Shown here one piece after another: positions 22,814 through 35,687 of a stretch of 64,000 nucleotides of DNA. The notes beneath the pieces were generated by a model that worked only from the letters and a program-made list of their open reading frames with translations, did not search any database and was not told the DNA's origin. The stretch's first letter is position 1, and every line of letters starts with the position of its first letter. The DNA is from Chytridium lagenaria (Eukaryota; Chytridiomycota; Chytridiomycetes; Chytridiales; Chytridiaceae): NCBI GenBank assembly GCA_025449115.1, contig JAHLKC010000135.1:50730-114729 (forward strand). The letters are read 5' to 3'. The translations under genes and the position numbers were made by a program.

Positions 22814-25800
22814 TCAAGTATACCACTTCTTAAATCCCTTATCCTCTCCTTCAATCTTCTCTGCCTTCTTCTTCCCTTTTCCCTTCTCAGCGCTCTCTCC
22901 AAACAATCCCTTCCCATACTGTTTTAACAATCCCAAAAATTCAGCTTCATCCTTCTCATCCTTCTTCTGCGCCTTAGTCAACGGCTTCACTTCCTTCTCC
23001 TTCTTAGCCTTCTTATCGGCAGACTTCGGAGTGGGGATTTCGTCATTGTCGTCGGCTTTGCGCTTGACAGCCTTCTGAATGGTTGGCGTCGCTACAGCCT
23101 TCTGAGGGGTGGACTTGGCCGCTTTCTGCGGAGTAGGTGGCGCAACAGCTTTTTGAGGAGTCGGTTTGGCTGCTTTCTGAGGAGAAGGTTTGGCCTCAAT
23201 AGACTTGGCGTACGCCTTCGGCTTAGGCTCAGGAGTTTTTGCTTGCTTTGGAGGGGTAGGCTTCGCGTCAAGTTTTCCCTTAGCCTTAGGTTTAGCCACG
23301 GGAAGTTCAAAATCCTCGTCGTCGTCTCTCTGGGGTGGTGGTTGACGGCCTTCCGCCTTTTCGGCGCTGGCAATGAGCGCCTCAAGCTGCATCATTGTAC
23401 CATCGAGGTCAAGGTTTGCAGCGAGTGTCGCGTCATCATCGCCATCGTCCTGTGATTTCTTTCCCTTCTTAGCCTTTTTAGAGGCCTTGGGTGCGGGTTC
23501 AACGGTTTCTTCGGCGTCGTCTGCTTTCCGTTTACCGTTAACAGGTTTATCGGCTTGACCTTTGGTGCCTTTTGCTAGCTTGTCCCCCTTCACACCTTTC
23601 TTCTCCTGTAATGTCACTTCATCGCCATTACCCTCTTCCTTAGCCTCGGCCTCCTTCCTCCTCTCCGCCGCCTCCTTCCTCCGGTCCTTTCTCCTCTTCT
23701 TCTTTTCAGATCCCTCCTCCTCAACCTCCTCGGAAACTTTCTCCTCCCTCTTCGCTTTCTCCTTAAGTTCTCTCTCAGCCCTCTGCCTCAATACAACCCT
23801 ATTCTCCACCGCAAACTCGACAATAGGTCTCCTTTGGCTCTTCTTGAAGTTCAATCCTTCACCATTCTTCGTCGCATCCTTGAGAGCGGCTTTAACTTCT
23901 TCACCGCCAAGGGGCCGGCCGTCAGCGTCGAAACCGAGGGGGTTGTTGTTGAGCCACCGAAGACAGGCAAGTGCGTCACCGTGAGAATCGAATTCGATAA
24001 AACCGAATCCTTTGGATTGAGGCTTGTTAGTCTTGGGGTCGAGTTGGTCCTTGTCTTTCATAATTTTGACCTAGACAACGTGAAAAATTACAAAGAAAAA
24101 AAGGTTGAATGTGAGTATTATAATAGGAATAAGGTAACAAGGTTAAAATAGCTAACCTGCTTTAACGTGATTCTCCTATCTGGCCCAGGCTTCTCACGCC
24201 CTTCCTCAATCTCCTCATCTACGACCTCCTTTTCTAAGCCCTTCCTGCCTCCCTCCGCCACCTCATCCAGAACCTTTTAACAGCAAGAACCGCCACCCGC
24301 TTTAACCCAGCATCCGTGACCTTATTACCCAAATTCCTCACACTCAGCCTCGTTTTCGAAATAAACAAACTCGGGTTCGTGTCTAGGAGCCTCTTCCTCT
24401 CCGTATAACTCTTTTGCCTCTTCTCCAATTCCACCGGTGGGACACCCTTGGCCGCGTCAGATTTCGAGAAGATCATTCCTTCTTTCAACAAGTACATGTT
24501 ACGCTTATCGTTCGCACGGCGTTTGAGAAGGTTCTCTTCCATAAACTTTGCAGCGTCATCACGACGCACGGCGAACGTGAGGTTTAAGAAACGTCCACCC
24601 ATCACAAATGGCGAGCCAGCAGTGAGGGAGGGTTCAGGAACAAGAATAGATTTCGATTCCTTGCCCTTCTTCTTCTTCTTATCCTTTTCAGCTTCAGCTG
24701 GGTTGAGGTCGAAAAGACCGGATTTTTCGGCTTCCTTGTATTGGATCATGACCTTTTTAGCGTCTTCGGGGTCTTTGTAGTTGAGGAAAGCCGTTCCACG
24801 GGATCGGCCTGTAACGGGGTCTTTCGTGACAACGGCGTATTTAAGAGGACCAAAAGTGACGAACCTGAACCGTGAAATTAGCAAGTGTATTAAAATAGAA
24901 ATGAATACTACTTTTCGTTCAACTCCTCTTGAGTGCTCTCGAATGGAAGGTTTCGGATAAAAATTGTACTATAGTTGTCGATATCAGTGTGGTCAGCTCT
25001 CCTCTTCTTTGCCTCAATTTCTGCTTGCTCGTCGTCGTCGTCTTCGCCCATCTCAATGTCTCCATCTGCGTCATCAAAGGTCACCTTGATGCCGTCCTCA
25101 TCATACTCAACACCCCCATCAGCGTCCTCATCATTAACCGATCCCTCATCGCCATCGTCGTCGTCATCCTCTCCCTCCTCGCCTTCAAAGTCTTCATCGT
25201 CCTCTTCCTCATCACCCTCACCTTCAATCTCATCCTCACCCTCACCCTCAGTCTCAACTGCCCCAGCAGCAACCTCGACTCCATCCTCCCCTTCCTCCGC
25301 AGCCACGTCATTCTTTGTCAACTCGAATAAATCCTTTGGCAATGCCCAATCCACCGCAATCTCCCTCCCTTGAATCTTATTCTCATTCATTCCATTCATC
25401 GCAGCCTCAGCCTCTTCCATCGTTGACATTTGGACAAAGCCGAATCCACGCTTCTTGCCATCCGGCTTGACGGGTATCACCACCTCATTGACGGTACCGA
25501 AAGCCTTAAATGCTTTCTCAAGGTGAGCGTTGTCAACTTGGAAGGAGAGGTTACGGATGATGAGACGGAATTTGCGTGCTTCCTGTATTTACATCACATT
25601 AGACTCTATGATTGAAGAAATAGTTGAAAGTGGAACGAACCTTAACGGGGTCCACAGATGCAGGGCTTTTTGCTGTTTCAAATAAAGATGCGCGGATCTT
25701 GTCTCCTTTGAAGATGTGATCGTTTAGTTTCTTCACAGCGTATTCAGCATCCGCGGGTGAGCGGTAATGAGCGATTGCTGCCGTGAACATCACGATGTTA

Positions 25801-26568
25801 GTTTGCATAACTGTAAAAGTACTCAGTGACGTACCAACAAACTTCCCCTCCTTTGCCTCCGGATCATTTTCAACGGGATACACCAACTCCTTCAAAGTCC
25901 CAAGCTTCTTGACCTTATGGTTCAACTGTTTCTTTGTCACGTCGCTCTTGATATTTACGATCTTAACTGAAGACGGTGGCCTCTTCATCTTCGGGACAGT
26001 CGCCGGATGCGGGTTTTTACGAGCAACCAAAGGTTTTGCCGGCTTTGACTCCTCTGCATCCAAAATGTCAGTCCACGAAAAACCCATCAATTAAAACCTT
26101 TAGGTGCGCTCTTCTTCATTGCCAATTCCAACTGAAGTTTCCTTTCTCCATTAAACTTGACATCCTTGAGCTCCGTCAACGCCCTCTGCGCATCCTCAGC
26201 AACAGCGTATGTCACGAACCCAAAACCCTTGTTCACTTTCGGTCCTTTCTCCATAGCTGCCTCATCTGCAGCTGTAAGTGCACCAGCTGCCACGACGAAG
26301 CATGACTTGACGGGCCCAATCTCGGAAAAGAATGCTTCAAGGTCGCTGCTGGTAGCGCTGAATGGGATACGCGAGCAAAGATGGTGGACTTTGACCTCAC
26401 ATCGACCTTGCCAGCGTTCTTGTCTTTCTTGTCCTTTTTGGTAGGAGTTGCGTCGGGGGTGTCGGGTACTGATGCTTCGACGGGATCGGAGACTTCGGGG
26501 GCAGGGGTGGGAGTTGATGATGCATCTGCATCGTCGGTGGCCTCTGCTTCTCTTCTTCGTTTGGACAT
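22814..26568 (-). CDS. Nop4/RBM28-like multi-RRM nucleolar protein
   Basis: Ribosome biogenesis factor for the large subunit, nucleolar. Start at 26568 (MSKRRREAEATDD). Four or five RRMs: RRM1 with VNKGFGFVTYAVAEDAQRAL (about 26200); a degenerate RRM near 25,700-25,950; RRM with FRLIIRNLSFQVDNAHLEKA then KKRGFGFVQMSTMEEAEAAM (about 25,420-25,580); a long acidic linker (24,990-25,290); RRM with STIFIRNLPFESTQEELNEK then GRSRGTAFLNYKDPEDAKKV (24,750-24,970); a last RRM with KTRLSVRNLGNKVTDAGLKR and SKGFGFIEFDSHGDALACLR (23,900-24,350). The C-terminal 350 residues are Lys/Glu-rich with a run of SPQKA/TPQKA repeats (about 23,080-23,190) and end KGFKKWYT. Introns fall near 24,070-24,160, 24,865-24,910 and 25,585-25,640. 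Few frame breaks. Confidence 0.88.
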
Positions 26569-26595
26569 TATTGGATGATGTATTTTTTAGCGTCC

Positions 26596-26619
26596 TTTTT
26601 TTTTTTTTTTTTTTTTTTT
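26596..26619. repeat. T24 homopolymer upstream of the NOP4-like start
   Basis: A run of 24 T lies 28 bp upstream of the start codon on the minus strand (A24 in the sense direction). Poly(dA:dT) tracts of this kind typically exclude nucleosomes in fungal promoters; a promoter role is inference. Confidence 0.7.
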
Positions 26620-26951
26620 GGTCCAAAAGTCGACAACTCGAGTGTCGGTCACTAGTTCTGACAAACACACACATAACAAAAAGTAATGCAGGCTCCGAAC
26701 AAAGCAAGATGAGAACTATGAACCACTAAACACCGCATTCTTTTCTCATTTGCTGATAGTTCAAGTTGTTTCAAGCTGTATATTTCATCTCCAGATTATT
26801 TCCAGGAAAGTATAGGGTTAACAAAATCATATGCGGAAAGATATTTATACAGTCATTCACGTTCAGTGTTTTTTTAAACAGGTAAATTAAACAATAATTG
26901 ACGATAGCCGTATGTCCATCAGACTGTAATTTATAGAAGCAAAAAAGGCTT

Positions 26952-29831
26952 CTACTTCTTCTTAGCGGCGCTTTTGCTGCTTTGCTTGACTAGAATAACA
27001 TAATGAGTATCACCACCGTCATTACCACAGACTCACCAAGCATATAGAGATTAAGGTAAGCAAGTCCGATAAGAAAAAGAATCAGAAGAAGAAGAAGAAG
27101 ACAGCATCCTGTCACGCTAAGCCCACTGCTTCCAAACAAATTGCTGACCAAAACATCCCCAGCTTTAGTTCCATCCATCACCGCCTTCAACGCAGCTTCA
27201 AACGGTACTTAATGGGGCTTTTAATCATAACAAAGATTAGCGTCACGAGTTGAGCCATATTATTCTTACGATAGGTATTGCACCCAACGAATCCAAACAG
27301 GCATAGCAGACGTATTGACGAAAAGACCGCTGAACAGCTTAAATCAGTTAGTTTATGCAACGAAGGAAACGCGTACCATCAACGGCAGCAAAATTAATGG
27401 TGCCGCGATAAGTGCGACAGGCAAACTTGAGAAAGAGCATGCTAAACAAACACCCAACGCAAACCCTGATATAGACGATAGAATGGTGATCCCAGTCAAA
27501 ATAAAATATTTTGAAGCTTTTGCTTCAAATCCGGCCATCCAGTAGATGATCGTAATTTGTAACCTTTAGAGGAATGATCAGGGAGAGAATTGGAGCACAT
27601 TTTTTACCATGGGAAAACAACTTGCATAGGCAGTTCGACGCCGACTTTGCTGACAAAAAAGGACCAGAGTCCGTAATATCCTGTATACATCAATAACTTA
27701 ATATGCTAGTTTTTTTACCAGCTCCATACTCTCGAATGAAGACAGCCTTCTGTTTACCAAATGCTGAAAGATGCGACTAAGGTGGACTCAGTAATAAGTT
27801 TGAAAGTACACAAAGAGAGGTACCTGAGCCGACATGAAAACGTTGGTGACGGAGATAAAGAATAACGCGCCCATAGCATTTTCGGGGAGGTCCGCATTTT
27901 TATAATACAAAAGCCCAGCAATAAGTGAAAGGAAAATCGTTTGAACAAGTCGACTTTGCAAAACAAGGGGATCTCTGAACGCGTCTTTGCTTTCACGATC
28001 AAACAAGAATGAGAGCTAGAAAAGAAAGAGAATTAGAGTGACCAGGTGGCGCTTGGGTATTACCTGGGCAAACAACGGGGCTTTGTATCGAGCAGTACCA
28101 GGAGGAATACCTCCATTAGTCGGATTCCCTACAATTCTCTTAACCTCCTCATTCTCTGCACTCTTCTCCCAAACATCCAACATCCTAATGATTCGTTCTG
28201 TGTTCGTCTCCTCCGTCACCGCAATCTTCTCTGTGCTACTCCGATCCGATGATGGCATAGCCGCGCCATCCTGATTGTTCAGAACATGGTAAAAAAAATA
28301 ATCCGCAGGGTTGGACCGAATCGGGCACTTAAAGTGATGTTGAGTGAAATAGGGGACGGCGTTTTTGGTTTCGCCATAGTACATGACGCGACCGTCGGAG
28401 AGGAGGAGTAGGTCGTCAAAGAGTCGGAAGAGTTGAGAGGAGGGTTGGTGGATTGTGGCGATGTAGGTTTGGCCGCGGTGGTGGGCAAGGTTTCGAAGAG
28501 TCTGGATGACGCTGAAGGCGGTGAATGTACAAGACCCTAGATGTCATTAGCTTTCTCTCTAAATTACATCTCTTTACAGATGTCGGCTCATCTAAAAACA
28601 TAATTTTTGGGTTCGTCACCATTTCCTGTTGGCATAAAGGGTTAGAATACAAATACCAAAACCAAAACCAAGAACGATAAGATGTAGCAACACCACCCAC
28701 CATAGCCATCGCACATCTCTTCCTTTCACCCCCGACACCCCTTTATGCACGTCTCCGATAATAGTATCAGCACATTTCGTTAATCCTAGATCCTTTATTA
28801 TATCTTCTACACGCTGAGCTTTCTCAGTATCCGGCACCGACATCGGAATACGAAGTGTCGCGGACATGGAAATGGCTACATGATAAGTTTACGGTTTAGT
28901 GGATAGAATTGCTACCTTCGCGAACTGTCATGGAGGCGAGAATGACATCGTCCTGATGTGAAAGAATGGTGAGGATGGGAGATGGGATGTGATACTGTTA
29001 TATACCTGAAACACGAATCTGGACGGCATGGTGTTAGAAGGAATTAATAATGAAGAACAAGCCAAAAACAGGGTTTTGTAAAGATGAAAAAAGAAACAGC
29101 GAATCTTACCCTGAAATCTCCTTGATTCCGTCCCAGTTACTGGCACCGCATCCATTACAAGAATATCCCCAGAAACCGTTCCTAGCTTCGCTTCCCCAGC
29201 TGCAAAGAGATACTTAATAAGAAATGTAGATAATATTCCCATCTAAAGACTTAAACTCGAGAAATTGATTTCGTTTAAAGCATGAGGATATATTTACCGA
29301 TGACGTTTAAAAAAGACGTCTTTCCAGCCCCCGATGCTCCCATGATGGCCGTAAATCGCCCAGGTCTAAAGTACTATTGCAAAGTAAGTAGGTGACGAAA
29401 TAGGCTTCCATGGTATGAAGTAAAAAGAAATGTCGATAAACAAGATAAAAACGCAACGAAACAATAGCTTACCCCCGAGATATTTTTCAAAATATCCCTT
29501 TCCTTTACGACCTGCAATTATAGAATGAGCATGACAAGTCCGCAACGGATCCAAACAAAAATGCTTCCATCCTCCATCCAGCTCCTCCTCAACGCTACAC
29601 CACAGCACCAGATAATCCCGTTCGACCTCCATCTTTACCCCCGAAACTCACCTTCTTCTTATCCTCAACTACAGTCTTACTTATCGTATACGTTAAATTC
29701 CTGAACACGATCTGACACGAATTGCTCGCATCCAGATTCTGCAACGAGGCCCTCACATCCTTTTTCATATCCGTCATCTCAACAAGCCCCAATGTAGGGC
29801 TGAGCTCTCCAGCTCTAAGGCCTGAAGTCAT
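26952..29831 (-). CDS. ABCG (White/ABCG2-type) half-transporter
   Basis: ATP-driven membrane exporter that works as a dimer; the substrate cannot be told. Start at 29831. The nucleotide-binding domain comes first: Walker A GASGAGKTSFLNVI (about 29,300-29,345), Q-loop FVFQDDVILASMTVREAI across an intron, signature VSGGERKRCAMAM (about 28,700; read with one base shift), Walker B KIMFLDEPTS, then the H-loop region IATIHQPSSQLFRLFDDLLL (about 28,400-28,470) and VMYYGETKNAVPYF. The membrane domain follows at 27,100-28,010 with helices such as LVQTIFLSLIAGLLYYKNAD and LSVTGCCLLLLLLILFLIGL near the end. The last exon encodes SSKSAAKKK and stops at 26952. About 14 short introns; a few frame breaks (near 29,150, 28,560). 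Confidence 0.88.
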
Positions 29832-30083
29832 TTTTTGATCAAGTCGAGATTAGGGTAAAATAATTGCGTATAGCGTTTTATTATCTTTCATGTGAATGAA
29901 ATTGGGAGGCCGGTAAAGGTACCCGGAGGTCGGCAAATTTGGCGATCGTACGTCGGGAGGGCGGGAGCAAGGGATTTTCATTTTTTTCAATCCGCAGGTC
30001 AGCAAATAAGGTACGTAATTTGTTATTAATATGTGTTAAGAGGCATGACGGGAAGGATTGACGAGCTCCGGTGCTGTTTGCTT
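29832..30083. other. Intergenic region, ABCG promoter side
   Basis: A 250-bp gap upstream of the ABCG start and downstream of the GPI-anchored WSC gene. No coding frame or obvious element is seen. Confidence 0.5.
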
Positions 30084-30877
30084 CTAGAGGAAAGTAAATG
30101 GAAGTGCAGCGAACAATAGTCCGATAATTAGAGCTGCTGCAGACATGGGGGATTGTATGGATGCAATGGAGATATTATTTCTGGTAGCGGTCGTGGTTCG
30201 AACGGTTGAGACCGTGGCGGATGAACCTGGGCTGGCAGAGTCATCAGGACCATCAGGCATGGGAAAGTTGGGAACAAGGGTGTTCGAAGACGAAACAGTT
30301 GACGTTAAGTTCGAAGGAGATGGTGAGGACGACGGAGAAGCAGCGGTGTTGGTAGGAATTTGATCGGAGGGGTTGGAAGGACTCGGACTAGGGACGGGCG
30401 AGTTCTACATATCGTTAGGTCGCTTTGGCTTTATCAACTTACTGGAGAGGGTGCAGGGGCTGGTACATTTCCTCCTGATGGAATATTCCCAACACTATAA
30501 ATAAACAACGCCGCCAATTCCACATCGTCCAACGCATTCCCACAAATCCCACCGCACCCCAACATTACAAGCCCGACACGAATTCGGACTTAACTGATAC
30601 GTATTCAAGATGGTGTTTGGACAATGACACGAAAGTTGTTGTCAGAGACTTGAAACACCCCATAATACCGAAGACTCCTGCTTGAACAGATGCTGCTGCA
30701 CGCGGAAAAGGATGTGACGGATTCAGAGGGTTGGGGGAGACGTTGCATCAGATAGCATTGGTTGGGTTGGCGAGGGGGACCGGGCCTTGGTCCGGGAAGA
30801 GGGATAGGATCATTTTGAGCTGCAACGGAGACAGAGAGGAGGGTTACTAGAGCGATGATCCCGTAGGAAACCATCAT
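30084..30877 (-). CDS. Secreted WSC-type Cys-rich protein, probably GPI-anchored
   Basis: Start at 30877. Signal peptide in MMVSYGIIALVTLLSVSVAA. The Cys-rich domain, read with frame correction, has ICSSRSLRYYGVFQVSDNNF, a C-H-C step and CRACNVGCGGICGN, which is the C..C, C-x-C, C..C, CGG pattern of WSC carbohydrate-binding domains. A Ser/Pro stalk follows (NSPVPSPSPSNPSDQIPTNT). The C-terminus is a hydrophobic tail preceded by Ser and small residues (SAAALIIGLLFAALPFTFL) with no basic stop-transfer, as in a GPI-anchor signal; stop at 30084. One break near 30,625, another near 30,545, and an intron near 30,405-30,445. It is the first of three neighbouring surface-protein genes in the same orientation and the only one without a cytosolic tail. 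Confidence 0.7.
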
Positions 30878-31288
30878 GACTTTGTATATAGGGGAAAAAA
30901 AAGACGGAAGAGGAAGGAAGGTTGTGTGTTCGTTGTGTACCTATGATATCGCAAAGCCACTTGGCATTACTTGTCCAACACCTGGCCACGAGAAAAATTC
31001 ATAAAAAAACTTACTCGATCTTATATTGAATAGCATACAAAGGAAGAAAAGAATCGATAATGATGGTAAAGCATGATGGGTGTGTAATAAGTGCTAAACG
31101 ATAAAAAAAGAACAAAAAAAGGATACTGCTGCAAGAGGACCAAAAAAAAAAGGTGCACTTTAAACAAGAATAACGTTTTACATATAGAATGGAATGCTTT
31201 GAAAGAAAATATGCTTTTGGGTAAAAGGTGAGCAAAAGGAAGTGTGTTTCAAAAAGTATAAAACAAAAAAAAGGTTTCCAGGGCGGGT
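30878..31288. other. Intergenic region
   Basis: AT-rich gap with several A7-A8 runs between two minus-strand surface-protein genes. No gene is seen. Confidence 0.5.
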
Positions 31289-33090
31289 TTATCTTTTAGG
31301 TGTAGGCGATCTAAACGTCCAAAGCGACGAGACATTATTCCCTCGTCCACTCAACAAAGAAGTCCCCTCCCTCATCGAAGACTCCGAATCTTGTCTCTGC
31401 ACAGACTCTCTTCGTCCACTCTCCCCCGCCGTAACAGCACTATTAATCCTCGTCAACCCATCAATATCCATTTCCAGGACTTGGTGGGACCGGCGATTTG
31501 GTCATGTCAAACTCCCTCCCTTTCAATACAGTTGGGGCTCGATACCTTTGCAAAGTCCCATCGGGCTGCGGCATCACAACATAAAATCCTTTCTCATCGC
31601 CCGAGCCCTTTGTCACTGCCTTTCTCCCAAACCACCCTTTACTCCTCTATTCTTATCTCCCCACGCTGAACCCATCGCATCCCATACCTCCATCACTCTT
31701 CCCTAGGATACGGTGTAGAGCTTGTAGAGCTGGTTGTTGACTCACGTGCAAAAGGTTTAGGTGGTGCACGACTACGACGGTACCCTCTCCATATCGCATA
31801 CGCGCCAATAATGAGACCGATGATAAGGATAGCACCGCAACCCATATGCCTACAACAGTCCCAATCCGATCTCCTGGTTTGAATTCCTCGTGAAGCGTGG
31901 ATTTGCCAAACGTGGTTTGGCCAAATACGCCGGCGGATGATCCGGGGACGGAGAGTTCCGTCGCGCCGATGCTTTGCGTGGTTGACAGAGAAGTTGAGGG
32001 GACGCTGGGTGTAAGCGATGACGATGGGATAGGTTCATTCGGGGGCGCGGTGGAAGAGTTGGAGAAACATCCGGCTGGGAAGGAGTTGTTGCCACACTGT
32101 AGTGACATATGATGGTTTCACTTGATGTAGGTGCTATTGAACCAACTGGTATCAAAAACATGGCAGACACAAGATTAGATCCTTGCGGCATGACACCACA
32201 AATTTCGAAAGCATTACAAGGCACGCATTCGCGTGACTCGACTAAGCCCGACGTCAGCGCCAATGTGATCACGTTTCGACAGAGGAAAGACCTGCGGTCG
32301 AGTTCCTCTTCGTCGTCGTCGTCAAGCCGATCGGAGTCTTCATCAGTTTGAGGGACAGGAGCGGGGCAGGGGGTGCGGTGCAGGTCTTGGTGGATCACAA
32401 CGGGGCGAGGTGGAGTGGGGGTGAAGGCTGAGATTGCGGAAGAACACGGGTGAGGGCGACGGTGCGGGTGATGGTGGAGGAGGAGGAGGGGTTGGTTGAG
32501 AAGGCGGTGGAGCCGGGGCAGGAGCTGGAGGAGCTGGAGGAGCTGGAGGCGCTGGGATAGCTGAAGGAGCTGGAGGAGGAGGGATAGTAACTGCGGAGGA
32601 GGAGGTACAGGAGCTTGAGGTGCTGGCACTGGTTTGCGGTGTAGACGAAGGCGAAGCAACAACAGCAGAAGACGAAGGCGGTAAAAGATTGTGACGAGGA
32701 AGGTGAGACAGATGGCGAAGGTGAAGCCCGAGCATCCACACTTGACGTAACAACAACTCCCGTTGTTGTTGAAATTCCAACGGGTTTCTCCACCGCCTTA
32801 AAACACCCACACCCCATTTCCTGATTCTGCGGCGACGTAGACCCCATCATGATCGCTGTAAAATGAGTTGCTCCCAAACACACTTTCTCACAAGATTGCA
32901 TGGCCTCCATCGCTCTCTCCAGTGACGACATGTCAACCGCAGGCATAGGTACAATCCTCAACCCAACATCCTGCCTACTCCCTTGTAACAGGATCCATGG
33001 GTTGCCACAAGCTTCTGTGCAGGGGTTGTAGCAGATTCCGATGATATCGACAGGTTAACATCTCCTTGCTTAAAGACAGCGATGGGCATG
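31289..33090 (-). CDS. WSC-like Cys-rich type I membrane protein
   Basis: The 5' end is unclear (open frame from about 33,090). The N-terminal Cys-rich part includes ICYNPCTEACGNPWILLQGS, then MEAMQSCEKVCLGATHF and QNQEMGCGCF (32,790-33,040), the Cys spacing of a WSC domain. A Pro/Ala-rich stalk follows (32,440-32,680). A second Cys-rich segment (CRNVITLALTSGLVESRECV..CNAFEICG, about 32,190-32,290), a Ser/Thr stalk, then a transmembrane helix GCGAILIIGLIIGAYAIW (about 31,790-31,840) with stop-transfer RGYRRSR. The cytosolic tail runs through shifted frames to GTSLLSGRGNNVSSLWTFRS and the stop at 31289. Read as one gene this is about 560 aa. It fits a cell-wall sensor type; ligand and signalling are unknown. 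Many one-base breaks. Confidence 0.6.
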
Positions 33091-33830
33091 TAAGCGAAAT
33101 GATGAAAATGAGTGTTGGAAGTTCAGTGAACGTTGTTTTTCAAAGGAGCTAGGGTATGTATGGTGAGAGCTTTAGGCAGATGGTGCCTCGTTCCAAGAAA
33201 AGAAGCTGGACACTTAAGATTAGAGTTGTTGTTTGTCTATCGAAGACCAGCAGCAGTTGAAGAGGGAATTGGTGGTATACAAAAAGTAAGTTATCGAAAT
33301 TGACTTTCGCCGTACTGCACGAGAGAGAAAGAGAATCTCGATAGCAGTGTAAGTGGTGCTGGTGTTGGTGGTGGTGGTGGTCTGGTGGATAGCAAACTTG
33401 AAACGTTTCTTGTTTCTTTGACACTGAGAAACCGATTACAAATAACACCAACCAAAAACACGCGTTGGATGTTTTTCAAGAAAAAAGAAAAAGCCAAACC
33501 TTGTCAACGCCACTGTCACACAATCTTGCGGCTTATGCCAAGAAGTTGTGTTCTAAACGTCTTTCGACGCCTCCAAAGGGTCAAAACAAAAGGAACACGC
33601 GTCAATGGTTAACGACGCGTTTTATGATATTCAGGAGGAAAATTAAGAGTGCTGAGGTGACTTGTGAAATGTATTTACTTGGTTCAAGATTGAAAGTTTT
33701 ATGTAAACCAGGTGGATAATATACCAAAGATATAATGTAGATGATGATGGACAATGAACAACTATGAACCAAAAGAGCAAACAAGAGAAATAATGCACAA
33801 TTGAAAAACAATATATATAAAGAAACTTCT
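33091..33830. other. Intergenic region between two surface-protein genes
   Basis: Upstream flank of the second WSC gene and 3' flank of the third. AT-rich, with a (CCACCA)n-like run at about 33,360-33,385. Open frames on both strands are short and unlike any family. Confidence 0.5.
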
Positions 33831-35687
33831 TCAAACATCATTGACAATGGTATCTGCAGGTGAAGCTGGTGATGGATGCGTGTTCCACATCTTTGCACCC
33901 ATTTCTGGCACAATCGTCCTTGTAGGACTTGCCACATCAGCACTTTCTCGTCTCGATGCACCGTCCGAATCATACATGTCACCCATATCAGGCGTCGCCC
34001 CATTCGAAGCATACAAACCTTTCTCTGACGCGTCATTTAAAACCCTTCTCACCGCTGCTTTGATGGAAGCAGCTCGACGGAGGTCACCACGACGCGACAT
34101 GGATGAATCCCTGGAGGATTTACCGGACCGTATGCCAGAAGAAGCGGGCCGTGATGATGGCTGCGCCGGCCGTGATGACGCTTCATCCTTGGATGGGGAT
34201 GCAAAGCCCAAGCTTGACGCGTCATCAGAGTCGGTGATAGATTGTCGGGATGGAGGAGGTGGGGGTGGTGGTGACAGGTCTGGGGATGAAGGTGGGATGG
34301 GAAGGAAGACGAGGTTCATAGGACCCGAAGGTTTCGCAGAAGTGATGGGGGAGGCGGTATCAGAAGTAGGTGTAATAGAGTCTTGTACTGTGCTTGTTGT
34401 GGGATGTCGGTAATGGGTGTGGCCGCCAGGCGTGCTCCAATCTGGGGACCATTGAGGTGAATGTACAAATCCAGCAGACATGGGTGCAAATGGAAGGATT
34501 GAGTTTGGTAACTCTGCAGAGAGTTCTCGTTCCACCCAGGAATCTGAAATCTCCAAGTCTGTGGACCCGAATTGGTTTGCGTCGATAGAAGCAAATGAAG
34601 ATTCATTTTTGGGAAGCATGGCTTCGTCTCCTGCTGCAAACCATTTCGCTTCTCTAATCCTCCGAGACCCTCGACAGCCCATTTACATTCCCCATTCACA
34701 CACTTAGGACCCTCTTCCCTATTCATCTTTCCTGCAAAAATATTGGGACCATTTCCGCGTTTAGGCCATGCCATCAATTTCCTCCACGGCCTTCTACCTC
34801 TCTTTGCCACCCCAGAAGACAACCCAGCCCATTTGACATGATCCTCTCATACGGCAATGGACCACCCGCCTCCCCTTTCTTTCCAAACCATCCCTTTCCT
34901 TCTCCTCCATCCTCCTTCCTTCTCCTAACAACCCACCCACAACCACCCCTGCAACTGCCAACATCACCACTTGTCCCACAACAATCCCCGCAATCGCTGG
35001 GCCACCCAACCCTCCCCCTCTCTACCCCCACTTCTAACCCTCCAACATCAGCGGTTGGCGCACCCGTCGGTCCACCCTGATACAACTTGGACCAAGTCTT
35101 TGAAACCCCGTCGCCGTCAACGTTTCCGCACCAGACGTTATGGTTGCAACAACCCCAGGATAATTTACCGCCGCTGCCCCGGTAGCCCCCAGGTGACGTC
35201 GCAGCAGTGCTTCGTTCCATTGCAAAACAGGCGATACAGCTGTTCTCATGATAAACACATTCATCCCCAAATCCCCTGAGACCCCTACACCCCACACGCA
35301 AATCCATCCACCCCTCCACAGAACTCCCTTGAAAGCACCGTACACATCGTGGAGGTCTCGCAGATGCCGCACTAGCCATAACGGTCATTCCGTCGTCAAT
35401 GCAGATACAAGATGCAGTACTGGTTGATTTGAGCACCATTCCAAAGAATGGAAAGTTTCCAAGTTCAGCGCAGGATGTTCGACATTGGGTGGGGGAGAGG
35501 CCGTCCCTGAGTGTTCGGATGGAGGTTGTGCGGAGGAGACGGACGCATTGGTTTGGTGTGATGTCGGGGGATGTGGAGAGAAGTCGTTGGTGGGTTTGGT
35601 TTTGGGAAGAGCGTTGCTGGTGACGATGAATGGTAAAAGTATAAAGAGGCAGTAGACTCTCGGTAGTGAGTGCATGTAAGTCGACAT
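33831..35687 (-). CDS. WSC-domain type I membrane protein with long Ser-rich tail
   Basis: Start at 35687; signal peptide in MHSLPRVYCLFILLPFIVTS. The WSC domain (35,230-35,560) shows LSPTQCRTSCAELGNFPFFG, SCICIDDGM, RCVRCFQGS and a CRGLRGFGDEC end. A Ser/Thr stalk with ATITSGAETLTATGFQRL (about 35,110-35,160) leads to a transmembrane helix AIAGIVVGQVVMLAVAGVVV (about 34,935-34,995). The cytosolic tail of about 330 aa is Ser/Pro-rich and carries a basic segment SRRGDLRRAASIKAAVRRVL (about 34,030-34,100) and an acidic-to-Ser end, stopping at 33831. The layout matches fungal cell-wall integrity sensors (Wsc1-like): outside sugar-binding domain, rod, one helix, phosphorylatable tail. Frame breaks near 35,540, 35,100 and 34,680. 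Confidence 0.7.

Noticed and set aside
24975..25373. Poly-Ser plus-strand frame
   Set aside because: It is the complement of the acidic Asp/Glu linker of the Nop4/RBM28-like protein.
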